A DNA stretch of 64,000 bases from Spinacia oleracea (taxonomy: Eukaryota > Streptophyta > Magnoliopsida > Caryophyllales > Amaranthaceae): assembly GCF_020520425.1 (NCBI RefSeq), contig NC_079489.1, positions 18,624,001 to 18,688,000 of the forward strand, given 5' to 3'. How positions within the stretch are numbered: the stretch's first letter is position 1; every line of letters begins with the position of its first letter. Shown here piece by piece: positions 48,483-59,300 of the stretch. Under the pieces are notes generated by a model, which ran no database searches, had not been told where the DNA came from, and saw only the letters and a program-made list of their open reading frames with translations. A program made the position numbers and the translations under genes.

Positions 48483-48895
48483 GGACGTCCACCCTCAGCG
48501 GACAGGGCTCGCCCACCTTCAGCGGGCGGGGTCTGCGTCACTAGCCGCGCAGGTCCTCAATTTTCAAAAAATAAAATCTTCAAATTCAAAATAGGCTCGC
48601 CATCTTCAGCCGACGGGGTCTACGTCACAAACCGCGTAGGTCCTTATTTTCAAAACATAAAAACAGATTCGTCCACTTCTATCGGACGGGGTGTCCACCC
48701 TCAGCGGACAGGCTCGCCATCTTCAGCCGGCAGGGTGTACGTCAAAAACCGCGTAGGTCCTTATTTTCAAAAAAACCACAAACAGATTTCGAAACAGATT
48801 CGTCCACTTCTATCGGACAGGGCGTCCACCCTCAGCGGACAGGCTCGCCATCTTTAGCCGGCGGGGTCTGCGCCACTAACTGCGCAGGTCCTTAG
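48483..48895. repeat. Hairpin-forming repeats near the 3' end of the LTR element
   Basis: Four sets of short stem-loops: GTCCACCCTCAGCGGAC, GCCCACCTTCAGCGGGC, GCCATCTTCAGCCGGC, and CTGCGTCACTAGCCGCGCAG or its variants. In the last type the arms change together: CTGCG/CGCAG in the first and last copies and CTACG/CGTAG in the second. Spacers are A-rich. This looks like a structured RNA region between the interior and the polypurine tract. Confidence 0.75.
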
Positions 48896-49401
48896 TCCGC
48901 GTAGCGATAACTTTTTTCGGTTTTCCCTTTTTCCAAAAATTAAAGGATCGGTTTTCCCTTTTTTCCAAAAATTAAAGGATTGGTTTTCCGTTTTTCCAAA
49001 AAAGAACGATGTGCTGGATTTTCCTTCATTTTACGTCCCATAAAAACAAGGGGGTTTTCTCGTTTAGATAACCCTGAAAATGAGAATCTTTAAAAACATT
49101 TTTACCTCGTGATTGGGCTTGGCCAGGTCCAATTACACTTTATAGCTTTGATTTCGAAAACATCTGTAGCTAATTCCAATGACAAAGTGAGGGAGTTTCT
49201 ATACTATCCGTTGACAAATCCCAATGACACGTGAGGGATATGTCGACACTTCAAGTGATGACCCTTAAGTCAAATGTTATCACTCGGGGGCTCGTGAGAC
49301 CCTCGCAAAACAGGTCACATACACTATGCCTTGTGTGACGCACTCCGTCCAGTACTTTGACCATCGTCTCATCCCGAGACTCAGTCAAAGTGGGGGCTAA
49401 C

Positions 49402-50846
49402 TGTAGACACCTACTTTTGTCCCCATTCTCGAAAGGGAAGGTTTGATGATGAGAACATAAATCTCCACTTGGCAACGCATCTCCTATAAAATAACGAATC
49501 TCGATCACCCTTTTCATTTCACCAAAAACTGCTATTTATAGAAACCTGTTAAAAATAGTAACTGCCGTAACGGGTAGTTGCTAAAAGTGGCAAGACATAA
49601 AAGATAGAAACCTGTCAGAATTAGGTGTTGCACTTCAACATAAATCCTAAAAGAGATATAATTTGCAAGAGGAATCCTGTTCCTAGTATAGCTCGAAAAT
49701 AAGAGTTACGTATTAATTAAAATCCTAACGAGCCTAGAGTTCGGAACGGGCCCAGACGCATTCCGTCCTAAAGTTAATACGCACTAAAAGACTCGGATAA
49801 GTCTCAAAGACTCCGTATTCCACGAGTCCAAATCTGACAAAGAAATACGGCCCAGACCCTATTTTCAACGCCTGCAGCCCTGGGCGCTGAAATTACCTGG
49901 GTACGTGTTCTCTCCTAATTCTTCTTGGATTAGTACTCTAAAATTCTATCTTTCCACGAACTCTTTTCTATAAATACAGCCCCAAATTCGACGTGAAAAA
50001 AACACACAATTCATATTCTGAGTATTGACTTCAACCCCTAAGCCTAAGCCTCACGCTACGAAATTGATCCCGCGTTCTGTCGCAATCGATCCAAAAATCG
50101 AACAGAACGTATCCTGTCCCTTGTAGCTGAATAATTAAGCCCGGAAACTTGAGATTCGTTAAATAAAAGGAGAAATAGCAAAGCCAAAGTGGTTAGTTTT
50201 CTGAGAACCATGACGCACCTCTCAAGGGTGCGTAGTAATGTGTCCATTTGCATGATTTAATCGCTTTTCTCGCCCTTTTATAAAACTATTAAACTATTAA
50301 TCTGATTGTTCTATCACGCCTAATAAATATAATATCTTGGGAAATTGAACTATCATGCTAGGTCCCTTAAATCAATCTAAACAAGATAATCACGATCGAT
50401 CTAGTATTATGTGTTGCATATTGTTAAAATCAATTCAGATTAGTTTAATAGTTAACGCATGTCTCTTCAATTATTTATGCTGAGCTAGTAAGGATATCCT
50501 GCCTCTGGAGTTATCGAAGAGCGAGTACTCCTCTCGGTAGTTACAGTCCCCCGAACCCTCAATCTCTACCCTGCGGGTGTACGTTGAACGATCCCCACAC
50601 CAGGGATCACAAGGGAACCTATGGCCGTCGTGGTCAAACATAATTGCACTCCCTTTATGTCACGATAACCGGGTTTTGTCAGTTTTTCTCATTGTCGTTA
50701 AAAACTGAATGGTGACTCCTATATTACTAGTCAATTGGGTGTAAACTCATAGGAAATCCAATTACACTTGATTTGACAAAAAGAAACGTCACGCCCACGA
50801 GGGACGAGGTCACACATTAGCCTCGTGCTTTTTCGACCCCCTCACA
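49402..50846 (+). repeat. 3' LTR of the 10.9-kb element
   Basis: Starts TGTAGACACCTAC after the polypurine tract and ends CCCCCTCACA directly before GGATG. It differs from the 5' LTR by scattered single bases and by the shorter GC palindrome block near 49866-49893. It has its own CTATAAATA box. Confidence 0.92.
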
Positions 50847-50884
50847 GGATGAATATGCCACTAAAGAGTGATTTCCCTTTCAGT

Positions 50885-51420
50885 TTATATCTACCTATAA
50901 AACTATTATATGTTCAACACTTTTGTGTTATGTTCAGTTTCTCAAGTCTTATGTTCAATTTATATAAAACTATGTTCAACTAAATTTAACTTATTAAACT
51001 AATATATGTTCAATACTTTTGTATGATGTTCAGTTTCTCAAGTCTCATGTTCAATTTATAAAGAATTGTGTACAGAATCATGATCAACTAAAAGGAAAAC
51101 AACAACAGTAATAAGCAGATGTTCATTATTCTTTACTAAAAGATCAAAAGTGGCGCTGTCTAAATATTGTTATGTTCAGTTTATAATTCATCATGTTCTA
51201 TTTATAAAAGATGATGTTCAATTATAAAAGACGATGTTCAGAAATAAGAACACTTTTGCGTGATGTTCAATTTCTCAAGTTTTATGTTCAACTTATAAAG
51301 AATCATGTTCAACTAAATTCAACTTATTAAACTATGATATGTTCATAAATAAGAACACTTTTGTGTGATGTTTGATTTATGAAGTTTTATGCTCAACTTA
51401 TATAGAATAATGTTCAACTA
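50885..51420. repeat. Repeats around TGTTCAACTTATAAA (right block)
   Basis: Continuation of the array at 39500-39785, with alternating TTCAACTTATAAA and TAAGAACACTTTTGTGTGATG units. Non-coding. From 51430 to 51700 the sequence becomes purine-rich (AAGAAAAAGG...) with no recognised domain. Confidence 0.75.
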
Positions 51421-51970
51421 AGAATTTCCCGCAGGAAGAAAAAGGTTAATAAGAATGCGACAACAAAAGAAAAAAAGATGATTTAGAAATGGAAGATATG
51501 ATATTAAGAGAGGCTGCAAGAATTGAAGGTAGAAGCAACAAGAAAAGAATCTGCAAACAAGGAAGAAGATAGAAAGAGAAAAGAGACTGCTATAGCGAAA
51601 AAAGTAGAAGCGAAAAATTAGAAGTATATAGAAAGAGAAAAAAAAAAAGGCAACAACCTCTCTAAAATAGAGGATGCAGATAGAAAATGAATGACATGTT
51701 CATTTCCTGAACATGAATGTTTATTAAATTATTTTAAATGTCAATTTGTGTGTTCTTTATGTGTGTTTGCAGCTTACTCAAATAATTAGATATTTTTTTT
51801 TGTAAAACAAGCGTGATCAAAAGTCAAGAAAAAAATTAAAAAAAATTAAAAAAATAAAGAGGAAATAAAATAATGCACTAAAAAAGAAAGGCTGAAACTG
51901 CTAAAATGAAACAATATATTGTAGGCTTGTAGCTCATATGCATGCAGAATTGCATGCATACCTATGCAAC

Positions 51971-52245
51971 CAAAAATTGGGGAAGCCTAACAACCTAGCA
52001 AACTATATCAACTAAAGATAAGAAGCTATCCAAAATGCACCCAAGACCATTAAAACCCAGCCAACATAATTAACATCCAAAGGCGCCATAAGCAAACATA
52101 ACCAACTAATTAGGCCCTATTTAATTTACCTTATTTCAGAAACTTATTATCTATTTTAGATTTAATCAGATCATATATATTAGATTGGATCATATCAGAA
52201 AAAATAAGTTAAGTCCAGATGAGTTCATATCAGATCAGATCACAT
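51971..52245. other. Intergenic, no gene recognised
   Basis: Short AT-rich stretch; no supported feature, apart from AGATCATATCAGATC-like short repeats before the microsatellite. Confidence 0.4.
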
Positions 52246-52338
52246 CAAATAATAATAATAATAATAATATTAATAACAATAATAACAATAATAATAATAA
52301 AGAATAATAAAATAATAATAATAATAATAATAATAATA

Positions 52339-52382
<44 letters not shown>

Positions 52383-52384
52383 CA
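52246..52384. repeat. (AAT)n/(ATT)n microsatellite forming an inverted repeat
   Basis: Imperfect AAT repeats up to about 52340 switch to ATT repeats up to about 52383, so the two halves are complementary and could fold into a hairpin of some 40 bp. It lies next to the Pack-MULE. Confidence 0.9.
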
Positions 52385-52640
52385 TCATCGCCGCTCAAAT
52401 GCTTAATTTGTTATTACGGATTTTTCATGAGATACCCCCGAGGTTTAAGTTTATTCACCAAATACCATCGCAATTTCAGTTTTTCACCAAATACCCCCTA
52501 ACGTTTTGTAAACGTGCACAATATACCCCTACTGGCTAACGGCCGTTAATGCCGTTAACAAATTAACCCCTAATTAATCATTTTCTCTATTAACTCTCTA
52601 TTAACCCTAACATTAACCTCTAATTAAATAAATTAAACTA

Positions 52641-53000
52641 ATGAAGCCCCTAAAAAAATTAATTCAACTACACCATTTCATTTGGGGTTTTTGGATTATT
52701 AAGCAGCAGCAGCAGCATCAATACAAATTCTTCACCACTACCAGATCCGTTTTTCTGAAACTTCGCTCTTCAGTTTCCTCGTCCTTAGCACCCACCGATC
52801 ATCACCTAATCAACCGTAGGTCATCCGCCCCTTCCACTAACGGTGTACTCTCTCTCCTCCGTTGCCACCCTCTCCATCTCCACCGCTTCCACCGCTAAAT
52901 CTCGCGCCTCAATCGACCCACTCGTCTCCGGCGGAGACCGTGGAGCTTGCGTTACCACCCTGATCTCCATCTTCGCCGGCGGGAACCCCACAATGGTAAT
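52641..53000 (+). pseudogene. Captured first-exon-like gene fragment inside the Pack-MULE
   Basis: From ATG 52641 the frame reads MKPLKKLIQLHHF, then a Ser/Arg-rich stretch with few acids (TTTRSVFLKLRSSVSSS), organelle-presequence-like, and ends at 52898. Another frame continues with TASTAKSRASIDPLVSGGDR then GACVTTLISIFAGGNPTM and a GT donor at about 52996. A frameshift therefore probably lies near 52850. Codon use and GC content are gene-like, unlike the flanks. I do not recognise the parent gene. Confidence 0.5.
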
Positions 53001-53159
53001 TTGGGGTTTCATTTGAGGGTCATTTGATTTTTGGTTTGTTTTAATTTGATCGGTTCGTGCTGTTATGTTTTGGAATTGGTTTTGTGGATATTTGTTTCAA
53101 TTGCTTGGATTGTTTGATTCTGAATTGAATTGTGTTGTGTGTAACGGACGAAATCTCAT

Positions 53160-53340
53160 GATGAGAGGGAGAGTGAGTCTTCTAAGGAGCATGTTGATAA
53201 AGATTTTAATGTGATGATGATGAAGAACAGGAGAGAGAAAGTTGGGCAAGAAGGAGAGTCTTCTGAGGAGCATGTTGATGAAGATTTTAATGTGATGATG
53301 ATGATGGTGAAGAATAGGAGAGAGAAAGTTTGGCAAGATC
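53160..53340. repeat. Tandem duplication of about 85 bp in the Pack-MULE
   Basis: GAGCATGTTGATAAAGATTT ... GAGAGAAAGTTGGGCAAGAA recurs once with small changes (GAGCATGTTGATGAAGATTT ... GAGAGAAAGTTTGGCAAGAT). Confidence 0.8.
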
Positions 53341-53806
53341 GAAGGAGAGAGAGCAATGGAGAGAAATGAAGAAAAGATTAAAAGGAAAAATAGGTAAAAA
53401 TAATAATTAGAGTTGAGGTTAACCGGAAAGTTAACGGATTTGACGAAAAATGGTCAATAAGGGTATATTGTGCACGTTTACAAAACTTTAGGGGTATTTG
53501 GTGAATAACTGAAACTGCGAGGGTATTTGCTGAATAATTTTAAAACTCGGGGGTATCTCATGAAAAATTCGTTGTTATTAACTCAAATACACATGGTAAA
53601 TTTAGAATTGGGGAGGGAGATGGAAAGAGGAAATTGAATTTAGATCTAAATAATATTGAAATGGGAAGGGAGTAGGGAAGAAATATTGAAATTGAAAACG
53701 TAAATTTAATGGTGGTGAAGGAATTGAAACAGAAAATTGTGGAAAAAATACGAAACTGTAATTTTGTATTCTTGTCTGTAGAAAAGGAAGGAAAAATGTT
53801 GCACAA

Positions 53807-54039
53807 ACTTTTATGTAAGGCGGTCTTACACAAAATACCACCTTGGTGAGTTGGTATCATATAAGTTAAAGAATGAAATCAATTAGTTAAGCACTGCAAC
53901 TAATTAGTTAAGCTCTAAAACCAATTAGTTAAACAATGAAACTAATAAGTTAAGAACTAAAACTAATTAGTTAAGAAATTGAACCAATTAGTTAAGTAAT
54001 AAAAGTGGTCTTTCCGGTAAGGCGGTCTTACACAAAAGT
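53807..54039. mobile_element. Small MITE with inner AATTAGTTAAG repeats
   Basis: Left end ACTTTTATGTAAGGCGGTC and right end inverted ACTTTTGTGTAAGACCGCC are inverted repeats, each containing the near-palindrome GTAAGGCGGTCTTAC. The interior consists of about six units of some 20 bp, each ending CAATTAGTTAAG. This core resembles the repeat in the MULE at 10-22 kb. Target duplication not resolved. Confidence 0.6.
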
Positions 54040-55833
54040 TGCCGAAAATGTTGTAGCCGGTGAAATAAAGTGTCGAACGTTTTGTTATTTTTTACTCCGT
54101 AATAAAAAAGAATAAATTAAATTTTGCATTTTAAATTTAGGAATATGTGCCACTTTAGATTTTCTTTAACTTATTCTATATTTGCATTACTAAAACAAGC
54201 TATTTTTTTTTTTTTGAGGGAGTATAGTAATGTAACTAAAGACGGAGTATAGAAACGTAATCCTTTATTTTCTGGTTAAAAGAAAATGTAATCCATTTGA
54301 CCAACGTCATAGATATTATACCCCACGTGTATGTTAAGCTATAATCTGTTAGTCTGTTTAATTATTGTGTTAGTGAATACTTCGTATTAGCTAGTAAAAT
54401 ATATCAACGAGGTCTTACTCTATTTATGGACAGGGTACAAATAGGTTATGAGTCAAACTCTCTTCATCATTTGCAATATGTACTTCCTCCGTTTTTCAGT
54501 TGTAATATTTACGGTTCATCTCAATTTTTACAAGCGAATAAATAGTAAATTACATTCATGTATGTTCCCATTCTTACATGTAATTTGGAGAAAATGTGAA
54601 TTACGTTATTGAATATGAATCAGGGTGGTTTGGCAAAGTTAATTAGATAAAATTGCCAAAATAGAAAGGTTGTAATTAAAACATTAATTGACACGGTCTT
54701 ATCTTAATTGACACGGTCAAAGGGATGTTTAGCTAACGACGACAGATCTTTAAAAACATAGTTTACAGAGAAATACTCCGTATTTGACCCTTATTTTCTG
54801 ACCTAACATACCTGAAGTTGCTAGGATCAATGTCCATAGACCATCACCATAGTCTGAAAATGATTTGTATTAGTTTTAAAACTATGAGGAATTGACTAAG
54901 TAATTAAGTTAAATTAAATATTAATATTTAGAAGATAGCATGTTCTAATTCTAATTATTGTATGATACTTTAGGTGAGGATCTTAGACTTTTGTCAAAGT
55001 TTAGTTTTGTGCTATATTACTATTTTAATCGTGTAGAAGTGGATCGTATAGTGTCAATTGGCAATTATATACTTGTATACGAATTAGAGAGAAACTTACC
55101 TAGATTAAGTTGTCACACACTCACACTGTGGTTCAAACTTTGGTCGGTTGGAAAATCAACTAGATTAAGTTGTCACACTGTGGTTTAAATTATAAAGTAC
55201 GATTAAGTTCATTTCTTTGTCTATGTGTTGTTACCTTGAACAAAATGATAGACCTGTTAGTATCGTATAAAGAATTGAAGTTACACCGTGACAAAAAATT
55301 CCAAAAGTTAACGAGGGTTCTTTGTTATTTGTACAAGCCAGTCTGGCAGTAAGTAAACAATCAAATTATTTATTATCTAATTTCTATTAAAACAAACACC
55401 AAAAATGACACATGTCACCTTTCTGTGAAAAAATTTCCGCCAAAAATTTTGTTCCCTTTTTATTCATTTATTTATTTCAACACTATTTTATGAAAAAGAT
55501 TCAGTATATTTGATTAAAATTTATCATTCCCTTTTTATTTGATCTTAAATATAAATTTTCTACTGTAATTTTATTTCTCAAAAAATTAATCTATAAAATC
55601 ATGAAATATATATACTCCATCCTAACTTTATTAATCTTTCGAAACTATGTCAAGATTTTTGTACTCCGTACTACATTATTTTGCATAATTCTTTTGTTAC
55701 TCAAATATTTTATTAAAAAATGGTCAATTAATAATTTTAAAATGTCCGTGCATGCACGTGATCTAATATAGTAGGTGGATATGCCAATCATCCACCAGTC
55801 CATCATATACCCTGATACCCATCTAGCATATTA
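54040..55833. other. Intergenic, no gene recognised
   Basis: AT-rich, with short open frames and single Stowaway-like ends (for example near 54483, CTTCCTCCGT) that lack a matching partner. No supported gene. Confidence 0.5.
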
Positions 55834-56017
55834 CTCCTTTTATTTCTTAATGTTTTTCTCGTTTGAAATCTTGCAACTATTTAAAATTTGAGAGAATCTA
55901 CGTACTCTGTACTAATTTATTCTCAAATAAATAAGAAAAACATAGTCATACATGTCCGTCGTTTTTTTCAAAGTGTGCACAGTTAAACTAGGGAAAATCA
56001 ATAAGAAACGGATGGAG
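55834..56017. mobile_element. Stowaway-like MITE
   Basis: Left CTCCTTTTATTTCTTAATG and right inverted CTCCATCCGTTTCTTATTG, flanked by TA on both sides, 184 bp. It lies about 190 bp upstream of the reductase gene's TATA box. Confidence 0.7.
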
Positions 56018-56207
56018 TATGAAGTATGAACTGACAGTTAAATACTAGGTATGTGATATGATATGATTAAATACTTGGGATGAAGTATGATTAGAGTATT
56101 ATTTTATAATTGTATGGCCGTCGTTTTTTCAAAGTGTTGTTTAATCTCACATTCTCCCCATGACCTGGTCCTTATACAATCAAGCTAGAATTAGTCACTG
56201 CATGGAG

Positions 56208-56220
56208 TATATATATACAC
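56208..56220 (+). promoter_or_regulatory. TATA box of the reductase gene
   Basis: GTATATATATACA lies about 130 bases upstream of the ATG at 56346, with a CT/AT-rich leader between. Confidence 0.5.
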
Positions 56221-56345
56221 ATAAATGCTTTGCTAATTCTCATCTTAATTACTTGTGATTGATTGCTTCACCAATACAATTCCCATTCTTCAACTTTTTT
56301 TTTTTAATTAGTTCATCTAATTATCTCACTCATTAATCAACAAAT

Positions 56346-59300
56346 ATGGAACTTAGCCAAGACCCATTATTTTCTTCCACCAGGTAACTTTTCTCTCCCC
56401 TCTCTCTCTCATCATAAGCAAATGATATTTAGACATATTCGAATGAATGTGTTTTGTTCACAAGCCCTCATTGGTTAAATTTATGTCAATTTTTTTTTTT
56501 TTTTTTTTTTTTTTGCTAATAAGCCACAAAGATAATATCAATTACAAATGGGATTTAAAAACGTGGTCTTTCATACCCAGGTACTCAGTTTTAACCACTG
56601 AGAAATACTTTATTGGTAAATTTATGTCAAATTTTCTCCTCATTTTATTTCCTTTATTTAGGGTGCGCATTTTCTATTATGATCGCACACTACAAGAATT
56701 TGTATCTTTAACGACAACCTAATTACGACGAGTCAAAAATTTCGTCGCAAAAGCCCTTTTGCGACGGCTTAACAACCAAACAAAGACGGGAACAACCGTC
56801 GCAAATGTCTATATATTACGACGGGTTAACGACGGAATTTTCCATTAACGACGGCCTCCTTTTATGACGGGTTCGCGACAGGAAATTCCGTCATTAATCA
56901 ACGATTATTGGCCTTTAGCGACGAGATTTCCCGTCGTTAATGGTACGATTTTTTGTAGTAGTAGGTTTTTCCTTCAAATAGGAAAACCGGCCTAATGTTC
57001 ATTTTCTTAAATACTTTGTAAAGAATACTTTATATGGTGAATATCTATTTGTACATGATTAGTTCTAATAAATTAAGAAGATGGATTAAATTTGACGCAG
57101 ATGGTGGGGGAAAGAGACAAGAGCAATAGTAACAGGAGGAAATAGAGGGATTGGATTAGCAATGGTAAAGAGATTAGCAGAATTAGGAGTGACAGTAATT
57201 CTAACAGCAAGAGATGCAAACAAAGGCAAACAAGCTTTGGAGATGCTCAGAAATGAAGGACTTGCTAATTATATCCATTTCTCCATCCTTGATGTCTCTG
57301 ATCCTCATTCTATATCACTCTTTGCTTCCTGGTTCAACAACAATTTTGGACTTCTTGACATTCTAGTAAGTTTTTTTTTTTTTTTTTAAATAAAAAAAAT
57401 CATATATATACCGTGTTCTTTTAGATTTTATTTCAAATTTTCAGTTCAGTTTAGTTCACCTTTAATGAAAACTACAAGTAAAATTCAGTCTAATTCAGTT
57501 GGATTAGATTCATATGATCCATAAAAAAAAGTGTTATTTAGTTATACTTTTTCTTAGATATTTAGTACCAACTATTACCTTGATTGGTGGATTGTCATAG
57601 TTAGGTCAAAGACTTGCTAAAAAAGTTATTTCAAATTTTCTTTTGATGATAATAATAAATATTAGTATTAGAGTGAAATGAATAATATGAAGTGTGAATG
57701 TGAATAATAAAGTTCTAATAATTGTATAATGAACACCAATCTGAAATCTCAATGATTATAAGATTATTAAATTTATGGATGTTGCATGTGTATTTTATTT
57801 AAATTCAACTTAAATATCTACCACTAGTAGACTAATATATGTACTCCTTAGTTTTTTTTTTTCCCTAATTGGTATAGTGTGTGTATATAGTTGTACTTGT
57901 ATTCTTGAAATTTTTATTCATAAATTGTGACAATATTTGTTACATGATCTTATCTTTAATGGTGAAATTAAAAAATTGAAATAGTGAAACAAAAAATTTA
58001 GTTAATCTGACTAAATATTTTGATTCGACAGTCTAATAGAAGACATGCTCTAAGAAAATTACTTTCGAAGTACTATACATGATTTTGAAAAGATATATAT
58101 TCAATTCATACATCAAAAGCACACCTTGTATCTTAAAGGTAACTAATTTTTAATTATTTACTTATAATAACATGTGAAGGTATCACACACGTAAAGTTGG
58201 TGGTCTGGTGGGTGAGGACTCTGAGGACCCCTCCATATTTCATCATAATATAACACCTTATACTTCACCAGCTTCTATATTTATAATTGCACTATTTGAA
58301 GCCTCCTTCATTTTCGTCAAAAACAAATGTTACCGTTATTGTCAATGCGAAACTTTAGTCATTAACGTCACTGATTATACATTAGTAAAAGTTATAAAGA
58401 GAGTTTTAGAGACAAATCTAGTAAAGAACGAAATAAATGAACATATTTTTTCTTACGTATAAAAAATTAATCACAAAAGATATGCGAAAGAGAGTGTATA
58501 AATAATGTCGAATCCCAAATTAGCAACCTTTAACATTTTGCAGAATGTGAAGCTTGGGTCCCAAGTTGGTGCTGACAACCTAATTTAAAAAAGCATGCTA
58601 GCTTTTGAAAAAGCCTTAGTGCCCCCCATTATGCACCGCAAATTAGGGGTGTGCAAATGCGGATTCGGTTACCCGTTAGTAATTTATTTCGGGTATCCGT
58701 TAATAATTTATTTCGGGTTGTAAGAATGTCGACCCTAAATCGTACCCGCAACTACCGGTACCCGTTTTTTCGGATATCGGATTTTTTCCGGTCGGTTCGG
58801 TCGGGTAATAGTTCACATTAATTTGTACATATTTAATAATGTAATCGTATTTAGTTGAAGGAAAAAAACCACCTGGGTAAATATGTTTTAAAATCTCTGA
58901 TTACATCACTACATCAGAATATCAGATGAGCAGCGTACCAAGTACCAACTGATCTAAGAAGATGAAGAGTAGAAATTTAGAAAATAGTATCCAACATTAA
59001 TACATTAACTAAAGCATTAAATTCAACATCAACTAAAATAGCTACAACAACAACAAACTGATAACTTTAGCAGCAAAAGGGCAACGATCTCCGGCCATAA
59101 ACATCATACTTGTTCAAGATTTCAATTTCATTGAGAGATGTCTCTACCAAATCTGAAACAAACAGAATAATTACTTTATTAATTAAATTGCATAATGACA
59201 TAAAGAGATAAAAACACTTGAAAGTTGAAGCTATACTTAAACAGAGACCTAAACCGAAATTTCTACCACACAACCTTCCTAACTTTTGTCTCTTAACAAA

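Larger units (their letters stand above)
39931..50846 (+). mobile_element. Large non-autonomous LTR retrotransposon (Tat/Ogre-like primer site), no gag-pol
   Basis: LTRs 39931-41404 and 49402-50846 with exact 5-bp target duplications GGATG (39926-39930, 50847-50851). A primer-binding site (41406 on) and a polypurine tract (AAAGTGGGGGCTAA, about 49387-49400) set the plus orientation. The 8-kb interior has no frame longer than about 100 codons and no reverse transcriptase motif. It carries a captured gene fragment, tandem repeats, palindromic GC motifs and hairpin repeats. The size and lack of coding fit a LARD. The primer site suggests descent from the Tat/Ogre lineage of Ty3/Gypsy; lineage is inference. 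Confidence 0.9.
38765..51970. mobile_element. DNA element with inverted ends, carrying an XPG exon, split by an LTR element
   Basis: The left end reads TGCATAGGTATGCAT, 10 unlike bases, ATGCATATGAGCTA (about 38766-38804). The right end inverted gives TGCATAGGTATGCAT, 10 other bases, ATGCATATGAGCTA (about 51932-51968). Without the LTR element at 39931-50846 it would be about 2.3 kb. It holds the XPG/UVH3 fragment (39094-39338), CT-rich leader-like DNA (38830-38920) and many TGTTCAACTTATAAA repeats. I found no clear target-site duplication, so class and exact ends are uncertain; a Pack-type element is the best guess. Confidence 0.5.
52417..53571. mobile_element. Pack-MULE with terminal inverted repeats and a 9-bp target duplication
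   Basis: Left end CGGATTTTTCATGAGATACC and right end inverted CGAATTTTTCATGAGATACC; the inverted repeats run about 125 bp with scattered mismatches. Both flanks are TTGTTATTA (52408-52416 and 53572-53580), the 9-bp duplication typical of Mutator elements. The 1155-bp element holds no transposase but carries gene-like DNA with a splice donor (see next entry) and a tandem duplication at 53160-53340. Confidence 0.9.
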
